Assembly: GCA_031553075.1 (NCBI GenBank)
Contig: JAVBLX010000087.1
Coordinates: 4,036 to 68,035, forward strand
DNA: 64,000 nt
Direction of reading: 5' to 3'
DNA from: DIGJ01 sp031553075
GTDB lineage: Bacteria > Bacillota > Clostridia > Lachnospirales > Lachnospiraceae
Part shown: positions 16,398 to 25,471 of the stretch, one piece after another
Position numbering within the stretch: the stretch's first letter is position 1
How the letters are laid out: each line of letters opens with the position of its first letter
Notes under the pieces: generated by a model
Database searches by the model: none
What the model was told of the DNA's origin: nothing
What the model saw: the letters and a program-made list of their open reading frames with translations, nothing else
Program-made: the position numbers and the translations under genes

Positions 16398-17801
16398 TCA
16401 ATCGATATCCACCCAATCATATCCAAGGTAGGTCGTATAAGCCTCTTTTAAGATTTCCTTCAAATGTCCCACGCCCACGGAAGTGTGATGCTTAAAGCCC
16501 CCCTTTGCCAGACGAATCATTTTATCCTGCATATCTGGGATTTCACAGACACCAGCACAGCCAAAAAAGCTTTGCTCGATTGGGTCATTGGTAAATTCTG
16601 CTTCACTTGCATAAACAATGATCTTGCCATCCTTGGTCTGACAGTTGGAAATCGTTGTCTTGAATGGCTTGATTCTTCCTTCATTGCTGCCCCATCCTGA
16701 TCCTGGATCACCCTTGGCAAACATCTTATGCTCGGTCACAGTACCTTTTTCGGTCATCAGACCCTGAGCTACCGGTCCGCAGTGGAACAGGATAACCTTG
16801 TTCTCATCATCACCATAATTGTTGTTCCAATCCAATACTGCGGTTGGTTCTTCACTTGCCAGATTCATTGCCCGCATGGTGATAGCAGAGCACAAATCAA
16901 TCTCACAGGAAGCTACAATGCCTCTGTCATTTAACTCGGAAAGCAGGACACATGGACAAATCCGAAGAATTGTCTCCATCTCATTCCAGCAGCGAAGGGA
17001 AATCGCATCTAAATGATACTCGTTGATATATTCGTCAATTACAACGGAAACCTTTGCCAAGGTCAGTTTGTTTGACTGCGGTACCCTTGTAAAGTCAGAA
17101 TAATTTTCTAAATATGCAATTTTTTCGATAACTGCTTCATCATCGTCCGCTTTTTGTCCTACCTTGTAAATCAGCTCTGATAAGTCAAAGGATTCCACAG
17201 TGATACCATATTTCTGCAATGCAATTTCATCAAAACGGGTTGTCTTAAATGCAGTAGTTCTGGCTCCGATACAGCCAACGGTAAATCGTTTCATACCATT
17301 GACCACGCGGCAGATGGCAGCAAAATCTTTTAAATTCTGAGCAAAGGCTGGTGCTAACGGATGAACAACATGTGGCTTCATCACGGTAAATGGAACCTGA
17401 TACTGGGTAAAGACATCGGTCACCGAGAACTTCCCACAAAATGCGTCTCTTCTATGCTGGAAATCCATTTTTCCGATTTCATCCGGATAAGCCTGCATCA
17501 GGATTGGTACACCGGCATCCTGAAGGGCAGTAACCGCGCCATTTTCGTCTGCGAAGATGGGCATGGAAAAGATGACTCCATCATACTCACCATCATGCTC
17601 CTTCAGCCATTTGGCATATAAAAGTCCCTCATCTCTGGTCTCGATTCCACCATAACGGGTCAGCTCTGCATCCATGGCAATGTAGTCATATCCAGCCTCG
17701 GTCACCGCTTTGATCATGTCCTCTCTGGCCCCGTAAATCAATTCTCCCGGCATAAAGCCACGGTTACAGAATGCTAATGCAAATGTCATTTTCTTATTCA
17801 T
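16398..17801 (-). CDS. L-fucose/L-arabinose isomerase-family protein
   Basis: A 467-residue aldose-ketose isomerase-like protein. It starts MNKKMTFALAFCNRGFMPGE and has the family's N-terminal substrate domain (GVIFSMPIFADENGAVTALQ), a middle block TVGCIGARTTAFKTTRFDE and a C-terminal region with AISLRCWNEMETIL, CEIDLCSAITMRAM and HTSVGVGHLKEIL. Glu and Asp residues of CWNEME and CEIDL fit the metal-binding positions of FucI/AraA-like enzymes. It is shorter than classical FucI (about 590), as in the broader COG2407-type group, so the true sugar is unknown. The AGGAG RBS is good. The gene lies 81 bases after the aldolase gene in the same direction. Confidence 0.82.
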   Translation of the reverse strand: MNKKMTFALAFCNRGFMPGELIYGAREDMIKAVTEAGYDYIAMDAELTRYGGIETRDEGLLYAKWLKEHDGEYDGVIFSMPIFADENGAVTALQDAGVPILMQAYPDEIGKMDFQHRRDAFCGKFSVTDVFTQYQVPFTVMKPHVVHPLAPAFAQNLKDFAAICRVVNGMKRFTVGCIGARTTAFKTTRFDEIALQKYGITVESFDLSELIYKVGQKADDDEAVIEKIAYLENYSDFTRVPQSNKLTLAKVSVVIDEYINEYHLDAISLRCWNEMETILRICPCVLLSELNDRGIVASCEIDLCSAITMRAMNLASEEPTAVLDWNNNYGDDENKVILFHCGPVAQGLMTEKGTVTEHKMFAKGDPGSGWGSNEGRIKPFKTTISNCQTKDGKIIVYASEAEFTNDPIEQSFFGCAGVCEIPDMQDKMIRLAKGGFKHHTSVGVGHLKEILKEAYTTYLGYDWVDID

Positions 17802-17882
17802 TATTTTATCTCCTTTATCTGATTCATTTAATATCTTGTTCGTTTTAAATCTGGTTATTTTCTATTCTGACTCCTTTTACAT

Positions 17883-18749
17883 CTAGTCAATTCTGGCAAA
17901 TGTCTTCATTGCCTCTTTTACATTTTCCTTCATTGCGACTTCAGCGGCGGCAATTATGGAGGAGAAGAACCTTGGTTCCTCTGCTTTGATTCCATTCAGA
18001 TACTCAGCGGCAGCATTTCCTCCGCTCTTATCCATGTATGTAAAATAATTTACTTTCCGAACACCAGCTTTAATTCCCACATGGAAATCTTCCTTACTGA
18101 CACCAGAACCGCCATGCATAACAACCGGAATATTCCCCGTCTGTACTCGCACCTCACGGACAACATCAAAATCAAGTTGAGGCTTTGTCAGATAGATTCC
18201 GTGTGTTGTTCCAAAAGAACAGGCCAATGCATCAATACCGGAATCTTTCACGAACTGCTTTGCTAAAACCGGATCCGTATAGATTTTGGTATCATCCTCT
18301 TCTCCCATTCCTTCACCAGCACCGGACTCGCGCTTACCCATGGAACCAAGCTCTGCCTCAACGCTGGCGCTAAACTTAGCTGCCATCGCAACTGCCTGTT
18401 TGGTGTTCGCCAAATTTTCCTCGTAAGCAAGCACCGAACCATCGTACATGATTCCCGTAAATCCAATCTCCAGTGCCTGCTGTAAATATTCTAATGTCTC
18501 ACCATGATCCAAATGAGCACAGACCGGCACCTTTGCCTTTTTTGCCATCTCTACCATAATCGGTCCAATCACCGAAAGCGGAATCCAATCCTCGTGGCAC
18601 TGAGCAAACTGGATAATAACCGGCAAATCAAGTTCTTCTGCTGCGCCCAAAACAGCCCTTAAACTTTCCAGGTTGGGTGTGTTAAAGGAGCCAACGGCTA
18701 TCTCCTTCTCCTCGGCTATCTGCATAATCTCTTTTAGTGTAACTAACAT
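17883..18749 (-). CDS. Class II (zinc) ketose-bisphosphate aldolase
   Basis: A 288-residue FbaA/GatY-like aldolase that would cleave a phosphorylated ketose into dihydroxyacetone phosphate and an aldehyde. The metal ligand and catalytic block is CAHLDHGETLEY (His79, Asp81, His82). Later blocks are ASVEAELGSMGKRE, ACSFGTTHGIY and VVMHGGSGV, with the His of HGG as a zinc ligand, and VRKVNYFTYMD. Length matches class II tagatose/fructose-bisphosphate aldolases. It is the first gene of the five-gene operon and faces the PocR-AraC regulator across a 227-base promoter region, so it is probably induced by the sugar. The RBS is AAGGAGG. Confidence 0.88.
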   Translation of the reverse strand: MLVTLKEIMQIAEEKEIAVGSFNTPNLESLRAVLGAAEELDLPVIIQFAQCHEDWIPLSVIGPIMVEMAKKAKVPVCAHLDHGETLEYLQQALEIGFTGIMYDGSVLAYEENLANTKQAVAMAAKFSASVEAELGSMGKRESGAGEGMGEEDDTKIYTDPVLAKQFVKDSGIDALACSFGTTHGIYLTKPQLDFDVVREVRVQTGNIPVVMHGGSGVSKEDFHVGIKAGVRKVNYFTYMDKSGGNAAAEYLNGIKAEEPRFFSSIIAAAEVAMKENVKEAMKTFARID

Positions 18750-18784
18750 AATCGTCCTCCTTGTTTTTATTTGAAATTTTAATG

Positions 18785-18805
18785 AGTAACAAATAAATCG
18801 TTACT
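18785..18805. promoter_or_regulatory. Inverted repeat in the aldolase promoter region
   Basis: AGTAAC, nine bases, GTTACT, 36 bases before the aldolase start. The spacing and symmetry suit an operator for a dimeric regulator; the partner is not known. Confidence 0.4.
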
Positions 18806-18831
18806 TTTATTTTAAACAAAATAACACTGGA

Positions 18832-18837
18832 ATTATA
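18832..18837 (-). promoter_or_regulatory. Possible -10 box of the aldolase operon
   Basis: TATAAT on the minus strand, 82 bases before the aldolase ATG. No good -35 hexamer stands at standard spacing, which would fit an activator-dependent promoter. Confidence 0.35.
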
Positions 18838-18858
18838 TAGAGATTCGTCCGTTTTACT

Positions 18859-18886
18859 TTGAATTTGTTCGCGGAGATGATATAAT
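18859..18886 (+). promoter_or_regulatory. Promoter of the PocR-AraC regulator
   Basis: TTGAAT (18859-18864), a 16-base spacer and TATAAT (18881-18886), about 90 bases before the regulator's ATG. It runs back-to-back with the aldolase promoter. Confidence 0.55.
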
Positions 18887-18976
18887 AGATTCTATCTGAG
18901 AGAGAACGGCATACGGCGTTGAAAATGTATCCTCCAACGATATCCAACTGCTGGGGAATTAAAAGGAGACAACAAT

Positions 18977-19828
18977 ATGGTATCTTCATTTAACCTGATA
19001 AAATTAAAAGAATTGCTGCAAGATTTTTATAACCTGACAAAAATCCGCATTACCGTCTTTAATGACCGCTTTGAGGAATTAGTCGCTTACCCGGAAGAGA
19101 TTGCGCCCTTTTGTCAGCAGCTTAGAAAAGATCCTTCCGCCAAAAAAAGGTGCCGGCAATGTGATAAGGATGCCTGCACCATTGCCTCCAGCCGTCATAC
19201 CACTTATATTTATCAGTGCCATGCCGGACTTACGGAAGCCATTTCCCCAATCTATCTGGGCAATATTTTAATTGGATATCTGTTTTTTGGTCATGTTTTT
19301 TCTTATCCTTCTCATGAAGAAGGCTGGGAAGAGATAAAAAAATGCTGTCGTTCTTATGATGTTGATACTGCCATGTTAAAAGAAGCTTGTTTGGAAAGTC
19401 CAATTATTTCCAATGAGTATATTCTCTCCTCCTCCCATATTTTACATGCGGTAGCATCCTATCTTTGCATGGAGCGAATGGTTGTATTGAAGCAACAGAA
19501 TTTGCCGATTCTAATTGACAACTACATTCAAAGCCACTTAATGGAAAATATCGAAGCTAAAGATATCTGTAACCAGTTTGAAATTGGTCGAACACATCTT
19601 TATGATATTTCCAAACAGGCCTATGGAATGGGAATTGCTGAATATGTCCGAAAGCTTCGCATTGATAAAGCCAAAACCCTTTTAGTGGAAGAACCAGAAA
19701 AAAGAATTGGGGAAATCTCTGCGCTTTGCGGTTTTACAGATTACAACTATTTTATAACCATGTTCAAACGGATGACTGGGAAATCACCAAAGCAATTTCG
19801 GGATAAGGAGCTTGCAAAGTTGAAATAG
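18977..19828 (+). CDS. AraC-family regulator with PocR sensory domain
   Basis: A 283-residue transcription factor. Residues about 5-165 form a PocR-type ligand domain, with the cysteine cluster KKRCRQCDKDAC and YQCHAGLTEAISPIYLG followed by GYLFFGHVF. The C-terminal 100 residues hold two helix-turn-helix motifs (AKDICNQFEIGRTHLYDISK and IGEISALCGFTDYNYFITMF). PocR domains are thought to bind small hydrocarbon or sugar-derived ligands. It is divergent from the aldolase operon and so is the likely activator of that pathway. AAAGGAG precedes the ATG. Confidence 0.9.
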   Translation: MVSSFNLIKLKELLQDFYNLTKIRITVFNDRFEELVAYPEEIAPFCQQLRKDPSAKKRCRQCDKDACTIASSRHTTYIYQCHAGLTEAISPIYLGNILIGYLFFGHVFSYPSHEEGWEEIKKCCRSYDVDTAMLKEACLESPIISNEYILSSSHILHAVASYLCMERMVVLKQQNLPILIDNYIQSHLMENIEAKDICNQFEIGRTHLYDISKQAYGMGIAEYVRKLRIDKAKTLLVEEPEKRIGEISALCGFTDYNYFITMFKRMTGKSPKQFRDKELAKLK

Positions 19829-19829
19829 T

Positions 19830-20002
19830 AGATATTCTCCGGCAAAGAAATTAAGTCAGAGTTTGGCACACCAGAATATGATGAGGAAATAAAGGATATT
19901 TCTGCGGTGTACTGGGTAACTGAAAATACCGTTCCTACGCTTATGGTGTATGGAGAATATATGCGGAATGGGATGACATATTATTGTACCTCCGAAAAAT
20001 GA
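19830..20002 (+). pseudogene. C-terminal scrap of an alpha/beta-hydrolase (esterase)
   Basis: Directly after the AraC stop a frame reads SGKEIKSEFGTPEYDEEIKD and then ISAVYWVTENTVPTLMVYGE. This resembles the segment before the catalytic Asp in BD-FAE-like esterases. It has no start, no nucleophile elbow and no catalytic His, and its end overlaps the antisense 3' end of the GH78 gene. It is a recombination scrap. Confidence 0.5.
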
Positions 20003-22671
20003 TGCTTTCCACTCTTCACTTCATAGCACACCCCACTTGGCATTTGTATGACTGCCTCTGTGTTACATGGAATCTCTACATCTAATATAAACTTGCCGTG
20101 TTCTCTCTTCCATTCACAGGAAATCATCCCATACATGCTCCTATGACTTCCTTTTGCCCAGCTTAAGCTCTTATCTGGTTCTGGACAAATTCGAATTCTT
20201 TGATATCCTGGTGCATCTTTGCGAATTCCTACAATTCGTCGATGCATAAAATCACTGACACATCCAAATGCATAATGACAATAAGATGTAATGCTAACTT
20301 TTCCATTTGGCTTAATGGCATCCCAATTTTCCCATATCGTCGTTGCTCCCCGCCGAATTTCATAAAGCCAAGAAGGGCATTGCTCCTGATACAGCAGCAT
20401 ATAAGCCATATCCGTCATTCCATACTCCATCAAGGTATCTAAAAGTACTGGCGTTGTCAAAAAGCCTGTATCCAAACAGTTTCCATTTTCTTTTATCAGC
20501 TGTCGCAGCCTTGTACATGCACCAGCAACCTGTGGTTTTGGAATTAATCCTAACCAAAGTGCACAAACATAACATCCTTGTGTATCCATCGCCATTACGC
20601 CATTTTCATCTACATATGTTTCTGCAAATGCTTCTTTGATTCGCTGATAAAGTTTTGTATAGTGTTTTTCATCTTCTTGATAATTCAATATTCCTGAAAT
20701 CTCCACCATCAGCTGTATTTCGTACGCATAATACATTGCCGCAAAAATGGGCTCTGTTTTTTTCTGTATAGTCAAATCTTTTCCTTTGTAACTCGGCACA
20801 TACCAATCGCCAAATTGAAAACCTGTGTTCCACAAGTATTTTTGATTCTCAATTTCACGAGGTGTTTTCTTCTTCTTTTTTGAAAAGTTTATTGATACCT
20901 TTGTCTCTGCCTCATTCGTAACATAAGCTAGCCAACGGTTCATCACTTCATAATTCTGATTCAGTATTTCCGTATCTTGATACATCTGGTACATAACATA
21001 AGGCACAATAATACAACAGTCAGACCATCCAGCAGAATTCGTTCCATGAAACATCCCTTCCAGTATTTTTTGATAAGACGCAGTATACGGTATGATTGGC
21101 GGAATTTGTCCATCTGCTCGCTGTTCTGCCTTTACACTTTGCATCCATCTTCGTAAAAATGCATCCATATCCTGATGATATGCTGCCGTCGGCGCATAGA
21201 TTTGAATATCTCCTGTCCATCCCGCCTTTTCCCGCTGCGGACAATCGGTTGGAATGGAAATCATATTGGCATACTGTGACCAGCGACTATTGTGATACAA
21301 TTGGTTCAGATCCTCATTACTGCAAGAAAAAGCGCCCAATTCTTCCATATCTGTGCTAATTGCTATCCCCACAAAATTTGACGGATTAACCTCTTTTAAT
21401 CCACTTACTTTTACATAGCGAAATCCATGAAAGGTAAACCTAGGTTGAAAGCATTCTTTTTCTGCTCCACTACATACAAAAACATCTTTTTGGTCCTTAT
21501 TAACACCCATAATGTTACTAAAGAAATTCCCTTTCTTATTTAACATTTCCGCATGTTCTAATGTAATTGTCGTCCCTGCTTCTTCCGTTAAATAAACACG
21601 TACATATCCGGCAAAATTCTGCCCAAAATCCAAAACATGCTCTCCTTTTGGATTTTGAATTAACACTGGGTAAAATTCGCGAATTTCCTTCACACCACCA
21701 CCAATTTGTGGCATTAGCTGTTCATATCCATATTCCTTTGTAAGAACCTTCTGCCAACATTCGTTTTCCTGATAATCTGTCGTGCTATACCCTTTTGTCT
21801 TATATGCTAATTGCATATCCTGTTTTTCTCCAATAAACAAATCAGAATACCGGATATATCCCTGATCCATCCAGTGAAATGCGTCATCGGAAATAATTTC
21901 TTCTGTTTCCCCATCTTCGTACTCCACCTGGATTTGCATTAAAAATCCTCTGGCATTTCCATACTGATAACATTCTCCGCCCATCCCACAGCGACCGCCC
22001 CACCAGCCATCCGCTAGCATAATGCCACATGCATTTTCGCCTGATTGCAGTACATGGGTGATATCATAAATCTGATAATACAGGCATTTGTCATAAGCAG
22101 AATATTCAGGTGATAGCAGGCTTTCATTTAACGTTTTTCCATTCATTTGCAATTCATACAGCCCATGTGCAGTTGCATACACCCTAGCCTTATATACAGC
22201 CTTTTTTAATGAAAATGTTTTCCGCAAGAATGTGATTGGCATCATGCGCTGCTCTGGCTCTCCCTTTGGTTTTGCTGAAAGAACCGCGGCGGCAGCAACC
22301 GAAATTGGTTTTTCATACCCAATTCCACCATTGCTTGGTTCAACCCATTTTGCATGCCACTCGCAAATCGTGCCTTCAAATCTTGCTTCTTCGCATGCTT
22401 CTTCACCGTGATTATCCCAAACGGTTATTTTCCAGCAATACTCTTTTTCTGGCTCTGTTATAAAATCATTTGGTTTATATCCAACGGATTGTGATGTTTG
22501 TATTTTTCCAGAATCATAAAGTAGCTTATCCCCATCATAGATACAAAAATGCATAGCTTCCTGTATCACTTCTGGCTCCTGACTATGTAATATCCAAGAA
22601 AAAACAGGAGTTCCAGTCACACCCTTAGGCGCATCTTCATAATTACATCTTAGTTTACTTAGTTTTAGCAT
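19981..22671 (-). CDS. GH78 alpha-L-rhamnosidase A
   Basis: An 896-residue cytoplasmic glycosidase that would release terminal alpha-L-rhamnose from glycosides or pectin-type oligosaccharides. The order is an N-terminal beta domain (LRCNYEDAPKGVTGTPVFSW), a carbohydrate-binding jelly roll (ADGWWGGRCGMGGECYQYG), the (alpha/alpha)6 barrel with SIPTDCPQREKAGWTGDIQI near residue 475, and a C-terminal beta sandwich. The Asp and Glu of DCPQREK and GWTGD, and the Glu of GATTIWENWD near residue 777, match known GH78 catalytic positions. No signal peptide. The start at MLKLSKLRCN is chosen by spacing from GGAGAGGAG; an ATG two codons upstream is possible. It overlaps the symporter gene by about 17 bases, so the two are coupled. 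It is very like the GH78 at 50751. Confidence 0.92.
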   Translation of the reverse strand: MLKLSKLRCNYEDAPKGVTGTPVFSWILHSQEPEVIQEAMHFCIYDGDKLLYDSGKIQTSQSVGYKPNDFITEPEKEYCWKITVWDNHGEEACEEARFEGTICEWHAKWVEPSNGGIGYEKPISVAAAAVLSAKPKGEPEQRMMPITFLRKTFSLKKAVYKARVYATAHGLYELQMNGKTLNESLLSPEYSAYDKCLYYQIYDITHVLQSGENACGIMLADGWWGGRCGMGGECYQYGNARGFLMQIQVEYEDGETEEIISDDAFHWMDQGYIRYSDLFIGEKQDMQLAYKTKGYSTTDYQENECWQKVLTKEYGYEQLMPQIGGGVKEIREFYPVLIQNPKGEHVLDFGQNFAGYVRVYLTEEAGTTITLEHAEMLNKKGNFFSNIMGVNKDQKDVFVCSGAEKECFQPRFTFHGFRYVKVSGLKEVNPSNFVGIAISTDMEELGAFSCSNEDLNQLYHNSRWSQYANMISIPTDCPQREKAGWTGDIQIYAPTAAYHQDMDAFLRRWMQSVKAEQRADGQIPPIIPYTASYQKILEGMFHGTNSAGWSDCCIIVPYVMYQMYQDTEILNQNYEVMNRWLAYVTNEAETKVSINFSKKKKKTPREIENQKYLWNTGFQFGDWYVPSYKGKDLTIQKKTEPIFAAMYYAYEIQLMVEISGILNYQEDEKHYTKLYQRIKEAFAETYVDENGVMAMDTQGCYVCALWLGLIPKPQVAGACTRLRQLIKENGNCLDTGFLTTPVLLDTLMEYGMTDMAYMLLYQEQCPSWLYEIRRGATTIWENWDAIKPNGKVSITSYCHYAFGCVSDFMHRRIVGIRKDAPGYQRIRICPEPDKSLSWAKGSHRSMYGMISCEWKREHGKFILDVEIPCNTEAVIQMPSGVCYEVKSGKHHFSEVQ

Positions 22672-24010
22672 ACTCATGTCTCCTCTCCATTTCCACCATC
22701 TGCTCATCCAATTTATCTTTTGTCAACGGATATTTAAAACCAATTACCAGTATTGCAAGCAATGTAAAAATCGCTGGAATATAGGTAGAAAATGCAACTA
22801 GCACTTGATTCACCGCTGCTGACTGTACTTTTGCTGCCGCATCAAAGCCAACAATTGCTAAAAAATATCCTGGAATTGAACCGCCAATTCCCATTGCAAA
22901 CTTACTGGTAAAACTGCTGAGCGAAGCGACTGCTCCTTCTGCACGCTGTCCAGTTGCAATTTCCACATAATCGGTATTATCTGCTTGAATGCCATACAAC
23001 TGAGACATCATGACACCTGAGCCAAATGCTGCTAAAGCAGTTGACAGCATCAGTACTGGTATATTTGTCACATTAGTGAGCCTTAACAACGGAGCCAGCA
23101 TGGTAAATGCTAAACCGATAATATATGTACGCTTCTTCCCTGATTTTTTTGCTAAAATTGCAGAAACTGCCAGCCCAGGAAACATCAGGAATATTGACAC
23201 AATAGATATTAAACTCATTACTTGAAGGTCTCCCAACACATAGGTAAAAAAGTACGCATTTACTGCACCTGATACGCTTGTTCCAATCGTATTAATAATA
23301 GTTCCAATAAAAATCACCACAACAGGTTTTAAGGTCAGTATTTTAAGTAAATCTTTAACCTTATAACCTTGTTCTTTACTTGCCTTTACCCTTTCTTTGA
23401 CTCCCAGCGCTCCCGTCAAAGAAAATACTAGAATGACAACGACTGCACAAGTAATTAATTTTACATAACCTTCACTTTCAGAAGCATTACCAATTACAAT
23501 CGGTGCTATTATCCCTACAGAAATACCACCTATCATATAAAAAGCACCTTTAATGGTACTCAAAGAAACACGCTCTTTCATATCCACGGTCATAACCGGA
23601 AGCAAGCTGTTCAACGAGATATCCATAACTGGAAAAAGCACTCCTAATAATAAATAGGAAATATATGCAATTCCCAGTTTGAACGTCGGTGCCCAAAGTG
23701 GCCCAAACCAAAGTAAAAGATAGTTCAATGCACACAAAATACTACCTATTATTAAGGTAACACGAAATTTACCAAACTTTGTAGTTGGAAAACGATCTAG
23801 TAAAAATCCAACAAACGGATCATTTACTGCATCCACAATCCTTGTAATTAAGAAAAGCGTAGCACAGGCGGCAGGATTAAGCCCCACAACATTTGTGTAG
23901 AAAATAAGTAAAAATGAACTCACTAGCATCATAACAGGAACATTACCTAAATTTGCAATTGCAAATGCGGACTTCTCTACAAATCCTAATTTTTGATTTT
24001 CTTTCCTCAT
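22655..24010 (-). CDS. GPH-family sugar:cation symporter (MFS) A
   Basis: A roughly 450-residue membrane transporter with 12 hydrophobic segments. LGFVEKSAFAIANLGNVPV is the first, DAVNDPFVGFLLDRFPTTKF is the loop 2-3 motif typical of glycoside-pentoside-hexuronide symporters, and ends are cytoplasmic and charged. GPH transporters import mono- or oligosaccharides or glycosides with Na+ or H+. The start is the second Met of MMRKENQK, placed by AAGGAG seven bases upstream. The gene overlaps the downstream GH78 start, linking import to rhamnoside cleavage. It is more distant from the other two symporters than those are from each other. Confidence 0.88.
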   Translation of the reverse strand: MRKENQKLGFVEKSAFAIANLGNVPVMMLVSSFLLIFYTNVVGLNPAACATLFLITRIVDAVNDPFVGFLLDRFPTTKFGKFRVTLIIGSILCALNYLLLWFGPLWAPTFKLGIAYISYLLLGVLFPVMDISLNSLLPVMTVDMKERVSLSTIKGAFYMIGGISVGIIAPIVIGNASESEGYVKLITCAVVVILVFSLTGALGVKERVKASKEQGYKVKDLLKILTLKPVVVIFIGTIINTIGTSVSGAVNAYFFTYVLGDLQVMSLISIVSIFLMFPGLAVSAILAKKSGKKRTYIIGLAFTMLAPLLRLTNVTNIPVLMLSTALAAFGSGVMMSQLYGIQADNTDYVEIATGQRAEGAVASLSSFTSKFAMGIGGSIPGYFLAIVGFDAAAKVQSAAVNQVLVAFSTYIPAIFTLLAILVIGFKYPLTKDKLDEQMVEMERRHEYAKTK

Positions 24011-24117
24011 CATACCTCTCCTTTTCACATGTTACATTGTATCCATAAATCAAGTCTCTCATTAATTCGTCTAACCAATTTTAATATATTCAAACACAAA
24101 AAAACATTCTTAAACTT

Positions 24118-24253
24118 ATCAATATATATCAATAAATTATCATATATTGTGTTGCAAATATTTTCCACTCAATTGACTTGTTAAGATATTTATATTAAAC
24201 TCAAAGAAGAAATACTTTTGTAATCTCATCAATCTATATCATTAAATTATTAT
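24118..24253. promoter_or_regulatory. Direct repeat pair in the GPH-AraC divergent promoter
   Basis: A 26-base AT-rich unit, atcaatatatatcaataaat and following bases at 24118-24143, recurs as atcaatctatatcattaaat and following bases at 24228-24253, with few mismatches and a spacing of 110 bases. Paired direct repeats flanking divergent promoters are typical AraC-family targets. The second copy overlaps the likely RBS region of the regulator, suggesting self-regulation. Confidence 0.45.
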
Positions 24254-24266
24254 GAAAGGAATTGAT

Positions 24267-25256
24267 ATGTTCGATCAGATACATTTTATTGAAGAAAGGC
24301 TCTCAGTCCCAATTACAGAACATAATTATGCCCAAATGGTTGAGCATTACTATGGTAAGTATTATTCACAAGACACTTCTATGGATGTTGAAAATGGTTT
24401 CGCCATGAATGGGGTTTTTTATGTTGATGGTAAATTGTTTACCTGTCCTTATCACCCCAAATCACCCTATTCTTCTGAGCATTTGTTTTATATCCAGGCC
24501 TTTTCTATCTTAGAGGCCGGAGCACATTACTTTACTCGTCGTTCAAATCTTAATTCGTATTTATTACTTTTTACGTTAGAGGGTGAAGGTATCCTGGAAT
24601 ATGAAGGAAAAACATATTCCCTCTCTCAAGGTATGGGCTTTTTCATTGATTGTAGGAAAACGCATTTTTATAAAACAGTCGGTGTGCAATGGAAACATGC
24701 AGATCTTCATATAGACGGAGGATATATAAATCTATATCTTGAAAAATTTAGCGACGATAACAATTATGTGTTTCATTTTAATAATAACGTATTATCCCTG
24801 CTTGAAGAATTAGTTACAATTAATGACGAACTTAGTCCCTTTCGTGACCTGATTGTTTCCAGTAAGCTGGATTCGTTCTTGTGTGTTTTACTATCTGAAT
24901 CAAAAGCTTATAAAAATACGCTTGAAAAGTTTCCCGACGACATTCGTTATCTTGTACGCTATATGGAAAATAATTATATGCAACATCTGACTCTTGATTT
25001 TTTGTCTGATTTTTCTGGAATCAGTATTCCGCATCTAATTCGACTGTTTAATACATACATTGGATGTACTCCAAAAGAATATATCATTCAGCTGCAACTT
25101 GAAAATGCCAAAAAGTTGCTCGTTAACTCGACTTTTCCAGCAAACAAAATTGGGGCACTGGTCGGCATCGAAAATGAAAGTTATTTTGGATATTTGTTCA
25201 AAAAAAGAAGTGGAATGTCTCCAGGTGAATATCGAAAAACCTTTTCTAATACCTAA
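24267..25256 (+). CDS. AraC-family regulator (cupin sensor) A
   Basis: A 329-residue regulator. The N-terminal cupin-like ligand domain includes YLLLFTLEGEGILEYEGKTY and GMGFFIDCRKTHFY. The C-terminal HTH pair is LTLDFLSDFSGISIPHLIRL, then YIIQLQLENAKKLL and ANKIGALVGIENESYFGYLF. The start is the ATG of MFDQIHFIEE because AAAGGA lies six bases upstream; the longer frame begins at an ATG without an RBS. It is divergent from the symporter-GH78 pair and is its likely activator, probably sensing the imported glycoside or rhamnose. Confidence 0.88.
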   Translation: MFDQIHFIEERLSVPITEHNYAQMVEHYYGKYYSQDTSMDVENGFAMNGVFYVDGKLFTCPYHPKSPYSSEHLFYIQAFSILEAGAHYFTRRSNLNSYLLLFTLEGEGILEYEGKTYSLSQGMGFFIDCRKTHFYKTVGVQWKHADLHIDGGYINLYLEKFSDDNNYVFHFNNNVLSLLEELVTINDELSPFRDLIVSSKLDSFLCVLLSESKAYKNTLEKFPDDIRYLVRYMENNYMQHLTLDFLSDFSGISIPHLIRLFNTYIGCTPKEYIIQLQLENAKKLLVNSTFPANKIGALVGIENESYFGYLFKKRSGMSPGEYRKTFSNT

Positions 25257-25291
25257 TTTGTCACTTCACTCCGATTTTGACTACAAAAATT

Positions 25292-25320
25292 GCCCAGCTG
25301 ATTTCACAAATCAACTGGGC
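25292..25320. terminator. Bidirectional terminator
   Basis: GCCCAG-C-TGATTT and AAATCA-A-CTGGGC form a 13-bp stem with one mismatch and a three-base loop. The minus strand continues AATTTTTG, so it ends the 21-kb minus-strand operon; on the plus strand it ends the AraC A gene less convincingly. Confidence 0.65.
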
Positions 25321-25360
25321 TTAGTCTCTCAATGACACTAGTACATCGAAGATTAAATAG

Positions 25361-25438
25361 CTCATGCTTATTTAATACCGTTTGCAAAAGCATCTTTTTC
25401 TTTACGTTTTCTGTATCCATTCCTTGAATAAAAGTAAC
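25361..25438 (-). pseudogene. Fragment of a YitT-family gene
   Basis: The minus strand reads VTFIQGMDTENVKKKMLLQT then VLNKHE, identical over that stretch to residues in the intact YitT-like gene at 59797. At nucleotide level only a few bases differ from about 59903-59983. No start, membrane part or stop accompany it. It is a duplicated scrap. Confidence 0.8.
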
Positions 25439-25471
25439 TTCCTCACTGTAAACCGAATAAGTTTTACTCCA

